The position numbers and the translations under genes are program-made. Positions 55,692 through 64,000 of a stretch of 64,000 bases of DNA are shown one piece after another (the stretch's first letter is position 1; every line of letters begins with the position of its first letter). The DNA lies in NCBI RefSeq assembly GCF_950295315.1, contig NC_080164.1:7634082-7698081 (forward strand), in the 5' to 3' direction. Below the pieces are notes generated by a model. It did no database searches. It was not told the DNA's origin and saw only the letters and a program-made list of their open reading frames with translations. This DNA comes from Erinaceus europaeus (Eukaryota; Chordata; Mammalia; Eulipotyphla; Erinaceidae).

Positions 55692-55945
55692 TTTGACCTA
55701 GCACGTTATGATTGGGCCCTCCTCAATCGCTATCGAACGGGCCATGGCCGGTGCGCCGCTATGTTCCATTACTGGGGAGCCAGAGACGACCCGAACTGCC
55801 CCTGCGGCTCCAGACAGACTATGACCCACATAGTCAACGACTGCCACCTCTCCAGATTCAAAGGAGGTCTCGAAACTTTACATCAGGCTCAACCTGACGC
55901 TGTTGACTGGCTACGGAAGAAGGGCAAATGCTAGAAGAAGAAGAT
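55692..55945 (+). mobile_element. Vingi-like LINE 3' end (copy 3)
   Basis: A 254-bp 5'-truncated copy with 9-bp target duplication TGACACTGT (55683-55691 and 55946-55954). It keeps the CPCGSRQTMTHIVNDC motif, has no stop before the terminal TAG, and a longer AAGAAGAAG tail. About 8 differences from copy 2 over 250 bp by eye (~97%). Confidence 0.92.
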
Positions 55946-55954
55946 TGACACTGT

Positions 55955-57132
55955 CTACCACCCTCCCTACTCTCCATTTCTGGGGCAAGCAACTCTCATG
56001 CCAGTGGGGCAAAGACAGAAACACAAGACAAGGGCACCCAGGAGAGGGCCATGGTACCAGCTTCCCCACTGCAGCATCCTGATGGCGGCTGACTCAGACC
56101 AGGAGAAAGTAACAGATATCAATCTTGACTACTTCCTGTAACTAGACATTTTAATCAAAGGAGTAGTATTGTAGCTATCAGAAAACCAAGGCACCTCAAT
56201 TAACAGGAAATGACCCGCAAAGCCATGGGCTGCATCTTCTTTTATCAAAGGTTTAAGGAAGAATTGGCCTTGAGGAACAGATGAAGGTGGCAGTGAGTTC
56301 ACAGGAGTATACCAGTTTTCTCCTTACATTATTTATGATGGGCTTGAAAGTATTAAGAACTGTGAAGTCTGAGCAGCACTAGAAAGTGTGTTCAGAGGAT
56401 CCTGCCATTTCTCCACCATGGAACAGACCTGTCAGGACCCTCAGCAAAATGGTTATCAGCCAGGGAGATCAGTTAGCAGGATTATGAAGCAGCTCTCTTT
56501 TGCTTTGCACATAAACAAATGAGTGACCATTAAGAGAGCTTCCCTCACTTGCCTTCAGAAATGCCTCCTGCGTATGCAGCTCTTGTTTGAGTTTTTTTGA
56601 AGTCTATCTGTTGGTCTCAGGAAAACAATTTATTTGGAAATGATTTCACAAATACCAAGGGCAAGACCTCATTTAGATAGAAGGAGAACATTCCAAACCC
56701 AGACAGAATATAACTGCAAAGACTCTGATTTCTGCTCTAGAAAGGGAGGTGTCTGAGATAAGCAGAGTAGACTGTTCTGGAAGAAAACAAACATGTCTGT
56801 TGTCTCCCTGGTGCAATTATTTCCTAATATAGTCCTGGACCTTGAGAACTTTGGCTTCTTCTTCCTTGGCAAACCAACAGAGATCTCTGTCCTGAGGAGC
56901 CTAGAGGTCTAAAACCAGTGAACATTTTCAAGCTGCCAGGGATGCTTCTGAGAAGAAGGGACCCCTTTGGGTGGGCATGGGCAGTGAATCACAGGTTCTA
57001 GGCTTCATTCTCTTATGTTACTGCAGAGGTAGGATTAAAGGGGTTGCCATGTCATCCAGGGTCCCTTTTCCCTGGGCATCGAAAGGATGGAAGCTTACTG
57101 GGGCTTGAGATGCTGTCCTTAAAGGCCACTTG
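55955..57132. other. Unassigned, likely unique DNA
   Basis: About 1.2 kb of moderate GC content without a recognised repeat or gene. Short frames lack motifs. Confidence 0.45.
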
Positions 57133-57320
57133 TCAGGTCCAGGCCACGGCACACCACGTTAAAAGCACACATTATAGTGCACAAGGACCCAGGTTCAAGC
57201 CCAAGGCCCTGGTCTCCACTGGCAGGGGGAAAAGCTTTACGAGTGGTAAAACAGGGCTGCAGGTATCTCTCCCACTTCTTAATTTCTCTCTGTCTCTATC
57301 TAAAAAGAAATAAATGAAAT
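57133..57320 (+). mobile_element. tRNA-derived SINE, family B
   Basis: Head GTCCAGGCCACGGCACACCA, box B AGGTTCAAGCCC, core with ACTGGCAGGGGGAAAAGC, CT region and AAAAAGAAATAAATGAAAT tail. Confidence 0.82.
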
Positions 57321-57394
57321 ACGTTTTAAGAAGATAACATATCACTTGTATTACCTAAACGCAATGTGAAGAGAACCTGCTCAATGGCCACCTG

Positions 57395-57602
57395 TCCTGC
57401 TGAGCCCTGGGAATAAAAATGAGCATGGCAACTATGAGTTTACCTGCCAATGCCCATGTGGAGAGGAGAAGCAACTATAAGAAACATGGCTCCCACCTTC
57501 TGCACCCCATAAAGAATATTGGTTCATACACCCAGAGGAATAAAGACTAGAGAAGCTTCCAGTGGAGGGAATGGGACACAGAACTCTGGTGATGGGAACT
57601 TT
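57395..57602 (+). mobile_element. L1 3' UTR fragment
   Basis: Plus-strand L1 tail piece: CAATGCCCATGTGGAGAGG, CTCCCACCTTCTGCACCCCAT, ACTCTGGTGATGGGAACTT. It lacks the poly(A) end because the interrupted SINE abuts it. Confidence 0.7.
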
Positions 57603-57676
57603 GCTGCTTGTAAAGCATCTCCACTGCTGGTGGGAAACGGGAACTGAAACCCAGGTCCTTGCACTTAGTAAAACTT
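57603..57676 (-). mobile_element. Family B SINE, left part (interrupted by L1)
   Basis: The core and box B region of a minus-strand SINE (GGAACTGAAACCCAGGTCC). It breaks at the L1 duplication AGTAAAACTT and resumes at 62712-62742 with CTTAACTGGGCATGTCACTG. Confidence 0.8.
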
Positions 57677-58267
57677 TTTTTTTTCTTTTTTATTTAAGAA
57701 AGGATTAATTAACAAAACCATAGAGTAGGAGAGGTACAATTCCACACAATTCCCACCACCCAATCTCCATATCCCACCCCCTCCCCTGACAGCTTTCCCA
57801 TTCTCTATCCCTCTGGGAGCATGGACCCAGGGTCATTGTGGGTTGCAGAAGGTAGAAGGTCTGGTTTCTGTAATTGCTTCCCCACTGAACATGGGCGTTG
57901 ACTGGTCAGTCCATACTCCCAGTCTGCCTCTCTCTTTCTCTAGTAGGGTGGGTCTCTGGGGAAGCGGGGCTCCAGGACATATTGCTGGGGTCTTCAGTCT
58001 AGGGAAGCCTGGCCGGCATCCTGATGACACCTGGAACCTGGTGACTGAAAAGAGAGTTAACATACGAAGTCAAACAAATTGTTGAGCAATCATGGACCCA
58101 AAGCTTGGAATAGTGGAGAGGAAGTGTTAGGGAGGTACTCACTGCAAACTCTAGTGTACTTCTGCTTTCAGGTATATATTTTGCAGTAGTTTACAGATAC
58201 ATGTGAACATATGCTCTCTCTCACAGAAACTGGTGTATATCTAGGTATTGGGACTTTGTTAGAAAGT

Positions 58268-58430
58268 GAAAAAAAAAAAAGAAAGGGAGGGAGAAAGACA
58301 CCTACAACACTGCCTTACCACTTTCAAAGATGTCCCCCTGAAGGTGAGGACTGGGGGCTCGAACCTGGGTCCTGGCACATTGTAACACGTGTGCTCAACC
58401 AGGTGGGCCACTGCCTAGCCCCTTCAATTT
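58268..58430 (-). mobile_element. Family B SINE part within the L1 copy 3 3' UTR
   Basis: GGGAGAAAGACACCTACAAC, GGGGCTCGAACCTGGGTCC, head GTGGGCCACTGCCTAGCCCC. It lies in a ~355-bp block that interrupts L1 sequence; AAGTGAA occurs on both sides of the block (near 58265 and 58622). Confidence 0.75.
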
Positions 58431-58507
58431 CTCTCTGTTCTATCAAAGAGGGATTACCAATTAAGTAAAATAAAATTCTAAAGGTTACTATTAAAAATAA
58501 ATAAATA

Positions 58508-58622
58508 ATGCGGAGGGTAGATAGCATAATGGTTATGCAAACAGACTCTCATGCCTGAGGATCCAAAGTCCCAGGTTCAATCCCCCACACCACCATAAGC
58601 CAGAGTTGGTTAAAAAAAAAAA
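58508..58622 (+). mobile_element. tRNA-derived SINE, family C
   Basis: Head GGAGGGTAGATAGCATAATGG, box B CCCAGGTTCAATCCCCCAC, ends in an A-run at 58612-58622 that meets the resumed L1 3' UTR. Confidence 0.82.
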
Positions 58623-59382
58623 GTGAACAACCTGAGATGGAATTAGAGTATACTATGAAAGGAAAGGTCTCACCAGAGTAATGAAGCTGAAGGGTTGTCA
58701 TTCCACACGTGAAGTCTCTGGACACAGTCTGAAGTGAAGCATGTTGAGGTGGCAATCGTTGCGTTGTTTAGGTTGTGATCGGCGGATGCAATATTATTTG
58801 ATGTGGATTGGGAGAGGCATACGGGAAAGTGGGCCCTATCCAAGGGTTCCAGGACTGGGGGAAGTAGAGGCTCTATAGTGGAGCTGTGAGTTTCCTGCTG
58901 TCTTAGGGTTCAAAAAGACAATGGATAGTTAATGTTATCATCACATTATTTGGTAATTGGGTTAACTTTGAAAAGTCCTTTTGTTATGGTTTGCTGTACA
59001 GTACCCAGTATCTTGTATATAGCTGTGCTATTGGATGCTTCTGATCTACTTGGTCTAGGCTTTTGAGAGAGTCTGCATATTAATTACATAGCCAATATAT
59101 TAAAAAGATTCAGTTTGTGTTTTGAAAAACTTTGAGACATACAATTAATTTTCCCCCTCTCATATTAATTAACTAGTGATTTATATGACTACATTTTACT
59201 AGGAGTGTACATAAACACCATTCCCACCACCAAAAGACTGTGACCCATCCCTTCTACCCACTCCCACCCCCCACTGGCCCAGGAAGCTGCATGTCTACCC
59301 CTCACCACAGGGTTTTTACTTTGGTGCCCTACTTACAATTTGATCAGGTCCTGCTTTTAGTTTCCCTTTCAGGTCTTCTTAG

Positions 59383-62246
59383 TCAACTTCTGTTGATGAG
59401 TGGGATCATCCCATACTCATCTTTATCTTTCTGACTTAGCTCACTTAACATAATTCCTTCTAGCTCTGTCCAAGATGGGTCAGAGAAGGTGGGTTCATTG
59501 TTCTTGATAGCTGCATAGTATTCCGTTGTGTATATATACCACAGCTTTCTCAGCCACTCATCTGTTGTTGGGCACCTGGGTTGCTTCCAGGTTTTAGCTA
59601 TTATGAATTGGGCTGCTATGACCATAGGAGTACACACCTCTTTGTGATTGGGTATTATGGAGTCCTAGGGGTATAACCCCAGGAGAGGAATTACTGGATC
59701 ATATGGAAGGTCCATGTCTAGCCTTCTGAGAGTCTTCCAGACTGCTCTCCACAGAGGCTGTACCAATTTACATTGCCACCAGCAATGTAAAAGGGTTCCT
59801 CTGTCCTCACATCCTCTCCAGCATTTGTTGCTGCTGTCCTTTTTGATGTATGCCATTCTTACAGGAGTGAGGTGGTATCTCAGTGTTGTCTTAATTTGCA
59901 TTTCTCTGACAATCAGTGATGTAGAGCAGTTTTTCATATGTTTGTTAGCCTTTTGGATCTCCTTTGTAGTGAATGTTTTGTTCATATCCTCTGCCCATTT
60001 TTGTATGGGGTCATTTGCTTTTTTGGTGCTAAGTTTGCTGAGCTTTTTATATATTTTGATGATTAGTTTCTTGTCTGATGTGAAGATCTCCCATTCTGTG
60101 AGCGGTCTCTTTGTTTGTTTAATAGTTTCTTTGGATGTGCAGAAGCTTTTCAATTTGATGTAGTCCCATTGGTTTGTTTCTGCGTTAGTCTTCCTTGCAA
60201 ATGGGTTTGATTCATCAAAGATGTCCTTGAGGTGTAGGTGGGAAAGTGTTTTACCAATGTTTTCCTCTAAGTATTTGATTGTTTCTGGTCTGACATCTAA
60301 GTCTTTGATCCATTTGGAGTTGATTTTTGTTTCTGGTGAGATAAAGTGGTTCAGTTTCATTCTTCTGCATGTTACAACCCAGTTTTCCCAGCACCATTTA
60401 CTGAAGAGAGCCTCCTTTTTCCATTTAATCCTTTGGGCCCCCTTATCAAAGATTAGATGTCCATAGGTGTGGGGATTTATTTCTGGGCTTTCAATTCTGT
60501 TCCACTGGTCTGTGTGCCTATTTTTGTTCCAGTACCATGCTGTTTTGATGATGATGGCTTTATAATATAGTTTAAGGTCTGGGAGTGTGTTGCCTCCATT
60601 TCTGTTTCTTTTCCTTAAGATGGTTTTGGCAATTCTAGGTGTTTTCAGGTTCCGGATAAATGACTGTAGTGTTTGTTCTATTCTTTTAAAGAAGCTTGGT
60701 GGAACTTTGATGGGTATTGCATTAAATTTGTATATGGCTCTGGGGAGAATATTCATTTTGATGATATTTATTCTTCCAATCCATAAGCATGTGATATCTT
60801 TCCATTTCTTGGTATCAGTTTCTATTTCCTTGAGTAGCGACTCATAGTTTTCAGTATATAAGTCTTTCACTTCTTTGGTCAACTTTATTCCTAGGTATTT
60901 GATTGATTTTGCTGAAACAGTAAATGGGAGTGATTTCTGGATGTCTTCTTCTTCAAATTTAGTGTTTGCATAAAGAAATGCCACTGATTTTTGTACATTG
61001 ATTTTGTAGCCTGATACCTTGCTATATTGCCTAATAACTTCCAGTAGTTTTCTGTTGGATTCTTTAGGTTTTTCTATGTATACTATCATATCATCTGCAA
61101 ATAGTGAGAGCTTGACTTCTTCCCTTCCAGTCTGTATTCCTTTGATTCCTTTCTCTTGCCTGATTGCTATGGCAAGAACTTCCAATAATATGTTGAAGAG
61201 TAACGGTGACAGTGGACAGCCCTGTCTAGTCCCCGATCTGAGGGGGAATGCTTTCAGCTTCTGTCCATTGAGTATGATGTTGGCTGTAGGTTTGCTAATA
61301 TATGGAATTTCCCATCTATTCCCATTTTTTGTAGTTTTGAGCATGAATGGGTGTTGGATTTTGTCAAAGGCTTTCTCTGCATCTATTGAGATAGTCATGT
61401 GGTTTTTGGCTTTGCTTTTATTGATGTGGTGAATGACATTGATTGACTTACGGATGTTGAAGCAGCCTTGCATTCCTGGGATGAATCCCACTTGGTCGTG
61501 ATGAACAATCTTTTTGATATGTTGCTGTATCTGGTTGGCCAAGATCTTGTTTAATATTTTGGCATCTATGTTCATCAGAGATATTGGTCTGTAGTTTTCC
61601 TTTTTTGTTCTGTCCCTATCAGCTTTTGGTATCAGGGTGATGTTGGCTTCATAGAAGGTGGAAGGGAGTATTCCTGTTTCTTCAATCTTACGGAAAAGCT
61701 TCAGAAGTATGGGTACTGTTTCCTGAAAGTTTTGTAGAATTCATTTGTGAAGCCATCTGGTCCAGGGCTTTTGTTGTTGGGGAGGTTCTTAATAACGGTT
61801 TCAATTTCTTTGTCTGTGATTGCTGCATTTAGATTTTGTAGTTCTTCTTGGTTCAGTTTTGGAAGGGCCTATGCTTCTAGGAATTGTTCCATTTCTTCCA
61901 GATTCTCTAGCTTGGTGGCGTATAGTTCTTTATAGAAGTTTGGCAGGATTCTCTGGATTTCTGTGGTGTCAGTTGTGATATCTCCTCCATCGTTTACAAT
62001 TCTATTAATTTGAGTCTTCTCTTTTTTTTGTTTGGTGAGTCTGGCTAGGGATTTGTCAATTTTGTTTAATCTTTCAAAGAACCAACATTTGGCTTTATTG
62101 ATCTTTTGTATGGTTCTCTTATTTTCGATGTTGTTTATTTCTGCTCTAACTTTAGTGATTTCTGTCCTTCAGGTTGCTTTAGGGTTCCTTTGTTCCTCTT
62201 CCTCTAAGTCCTTGACGTGTGCAGTAAGGTCGTTCATTTGAGCTTA
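59383..62246 (-). pseudogene. L1 copy 3 ORF2, N-terminally deleted
   Basis: The frame reads from the spacer before RT to the natural stop at 59383. A 636-codon open block (59665-61575) holds the RT core with [15 protein letters not shown] and most of the C-terminal region. A frameshift near 59640-59665 separates the last 84 codons. A small deletion (~20 bp) lies near 61295, and at least one further break lies upstream of 61575. Without an endonuclease domain it cannot support its own mobility. Its similarity to copy 1 is high, so it is a young insertion. Confidence 0.88.
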
Positions 62247-62295
62247 GAGGAAAGAGTTTTTATTTATTTATTTATTTTTAATGATTTAATTAGCT

Positions 62296-62701
62296 ATGTG
62301 GGGTGAGGTGGGGGGGGGTTGGCTATTTAGAAAGAAAAAAGGCCAGTGGTTTCAGAAGGGTATATATTTAGAAAGAATGATACTCCCTGGTGGGACAGGA
62401 ATCTTGGTTAAGAAAGAAAGGAGCTCAGCAGGGGAGCCTGCTAGGAGCTGGTCCCCAGGAACTGGTTATGGGGGGGGGGAAGGGCAGGAGGTGTGCTTAA
62501 TAATTTAAAAGAAAGAAAAAATTTTCCCTTTTTTTCTACTCTAATTTTTAACCCAAATTAAGTTATAGTCACCTCCTTGGTGTTACCGCTAGGACCCCTT
62601 ATTGACTGGCCTACTAAAGGCAGAAAATCCTACCGTTTCCAGAAGATGTGGTCAGAGCTCAAGCCACTAGCAGCTTCTCAGTCCACCATCTTCTGGGAAC
62701 C
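62296..62701 (-). promoter_or_regulatory. L1 copy 3 5' UTR portion
   Basis: A single promoter-like unit. In sense it starts GGTTCCCAGAAGATGGTGGA, continues TTTTCTGCCTTTAGTAGGCC, TTAATTTGGGTTAAAAATTA and CAGTTCCTGGGGACCAGCTCC. Unlike copy 1 it has one unit, not two. Confidence 0.75.
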
Positions 62702-62711
62702 AGTAAAACTT

Positions 62712-62742
62712 GTTCTTAACTGGGCATGTCACTGCCCAGGCC
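62712..62742 (-). mobile_element. Family B SINE, right part (head)
   Basis: The missing head of the SINE at 57603-57676, ending GCCCAGGCCCC. Removing L1 copy 3 with one copy of its duplication restores continuity. Confidence 0.78.
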
Positions 62743-63886
62743 CCTACACAAATATTTTTATTGTATTAATTTTGTTTTTTTTTTCCTGTATCTGAATATA
62801 TACATAAGGTAAATTTGTCTGTGTCTGCTACTTTTTTCTTTTAGCCACTATCACTCACATTTCCCAATATGAGTCAAAATGATTTTGTGCTGGCAGTGAG
62901 TTCAGGGAATATATTTGACACAGAGTATGCCATGGACCGGAATATATTGACAATGAGAAGTTCTCACTCAGAAGCTAGTACATGCCAGTCACTGTTCTAG
63001 ATCCCATGTCTAATTTTAGGTCTGTTCTTTATATAGCCATGAACAAAACAGACAAAACATCTGGCTCTCCTGAGTTTACAGTCTAGTGTTGAAAATGAAC
63101 GGTAAATATAATAACAAAGTACATTCTGTAACACACTAGGAAGTGATAAGCATCTAAAAAGAAATGAAGATAGGGAAAGTGGATATATTGGGAAGAGCTG
63201 TAATTTTTAACTAAGTGGCCATGGTTCATCTTACCGAGAAGCTGTCATTTGATCAGAGATTTAAGGAGATAGCAGAAGTAAGCATAATTTTCTTAAGGGT
63301 TTCCTGATTGGGTGTTTTACGTGTCAAAGCACTTTCCAATGTAACCACTGCTGTGGAGATAAAAATAATTGACTTGACTGGAGAAGTGAGGTTTTATGTA
63401 ATCTCACATTTTTACTAAGCTGGAAGAACATTCATATTTGAGAAAAGTTCAATTATCTTGATTTACATTCATCTGAATAACAAGAAATAGCCTACTGGAA
63501 AGTATTCAGTGAACAGTATTGAAGCATTTTGATGACTTTGGTCTGCTTCTAATATGACAAATTCACTGAATGTATTTAGTACATGAGATACAATCTCTGG
63601 TGTTAGGACACGGGGCCTATAAGCTACACAAAGCATTAACATATTGTGAGGAGTTGAGACAAGTCCAGGTTAAACTTGGTAGGGAGGCAGTGAATAATAG
63701 TTTATAAAGGGAAAGTCTTTTAAATGGATTTGTCACATATACTGAACTGGAATAAACAGATTTAAGAGTTGATCTGTGGTGAGTTCATTTGCACAAAGGC
63801 ACAAAGTTTAAAGTTTCAGTATTTACACATGGGTTCCTGGCAGAGAAGGAGATAGATAACCCGAAGTTTTGAGAGAAATCAAGTAG
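62743..63886. other. Unassigned, AT-rich, likely unique DNA
   Basis: No gene or repeat recognised in ~1.15 kb. Confidence 0.45.
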
Positions 63887-64000
63887 AGGTAGCCAGGCAG
63901 TGGCGTACCTGGTTAAGCACACACATCACAGTGAGCAAGGACCTATGGTCTCCACCTGCAGGGGTGGTGAGCTTCATGAGTGGTGAAGCAGGGCTGCAGG
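63887..64000 (+). mobile_element. tRNA-derived SINE, family B, cut by window end
   Basis: Head GGTAGCCAGGCAGTGGCGTA, core CACCTGCAGGGGTGGTGAGC. The interval holding box B is shortened (GACCTATGGTCTCC). The window ends before the CT region. Confidence 0.8.

Larger units (their letters stand above)
57677..62701 (-). mobile_element. L1 copy 3, full-length ends, large internal deletion
   Basis: A minus-strand L1 flanked by the exact 10-bp duplication AGTAAAACTT (57667-57676 and 62702-62711). It begins at 62701 with its natural 5' end (GGTTCCCAGAAGATGG in sense, YY1-like core at 62686-62692). After ~430 bp of 5' UTR it jumps at about 62246 into ORF2 at a point matching 9156 of copy 1. The rest of the 5' UTR, all of ORF1 and ~300 codons of ORF2 are absent (~2.4 kb). 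ORF2 and the 3' UTR follow; SINEs interrupt the 3' UTR at 58268-58622. Confidence 0.9.

Overview
The window is nuclear DNA from a placental mammal, and the repeats point to a hedgehog (Erinaceus or Atelerix). Three things support this: full-length L1 retrotransposons with ORF1 and ORF2; dozens of tRNA-derived SINEs of the ERI type known from Erinaceidae; and three copies of a non-L1 LINE whose reverse transcriptase and 3' end fit the Vingi clade, which I recall as reported among mammals only in hedgehogs. No complete host protein-coding gene is visible. The single host-gene candidate is a 138-bp exon-like block at 26326-26463 (minus). The window reads as intergenic or intronic sequence built up by retrotransposition.

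Layout. 1-3711: mostly unassigned sequence with one SINE, a scrap of L1 3' end and a 5S rRNA pseudogene. 3712-13699: an old minus-strand L1 3' fragment split by three later insertions, namely solo LTRs at 4272-4687 and 5215-5663 and a full-length plus-strand L1 at 5968-13401. That L1 has an open ORF1 and an ORF2 with only two lesions seen. 13700-18936: a second, more decayed plus-strand L1, carrying a solo LTR in its 5' UTR. 19236-22548: a run of SINEs. 23110-25560: L1 remnants, including an insert made of an L1 tail plus a SINE. 27079-31385: SINEs, an orphan retroviral pol fragment at 28500-29270 and L1 tails. 31556-42217: three further solo-LTR-like elements, L1 tails, SINEs and an AT-rich palindrome. 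42998-44030: an L1 3' tail. 44334-46564: the long Vingi-like LINE. 47049-47575: a large CA-rich microsatellite. 47775-49470: an ancient L1 with a SINE inside. 51682-52072 and 55692-55945: two short Vingi-like copies. 57677-62701 (minus): an L1 with both ends and a perfect target-site duplication, but lacking part of the 5' UTR, ORF1 and the start of ORF2. 62743-63886: no repeat recognised.

How the parts relate. L1 supplies ORF1p (RNA-binding trimer) and ORF2p (endonuclease plus reverse transcriptase). SINEs have A-rich tails and 8-14 bp target-site duplications, as expected if L1 moves them in trans. The Vingi-like copies end right after the stop codon in a short AAG tail, a different 3' end from L1's poly(A). 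LTR elements are solo, and three have exact 6-bp duplications with TG...CA ends, which fits class II (ERVK-like) endogenous retroviruses.

SINE labels used below. Family A: 5' head TAGCGCAGCGGGTTAAGCGC-like, box B GGTTCGAACCC, then CACCTGCAGGGGAGTCGCTTCAC and a CT-rich region ending in CAA/AAT-rich sequence. Family B: head like CCAGGCAGTGGCGCACCTGG, box B AGGTTCAAGCCC, then CACCTGCAGGGGGAAAGCTTCAC and a tail TATCCAATAAATAAA. 'Long' forms of either add a 3' extension with an inverted repeat CCTCCAGG...CCTGGAGG. Family C: head ATAGCATAATGGTTATGCA, box B CCCAGGTTCAATCCCCCAC. All assignments come from reading the sequence; no database search was possible.
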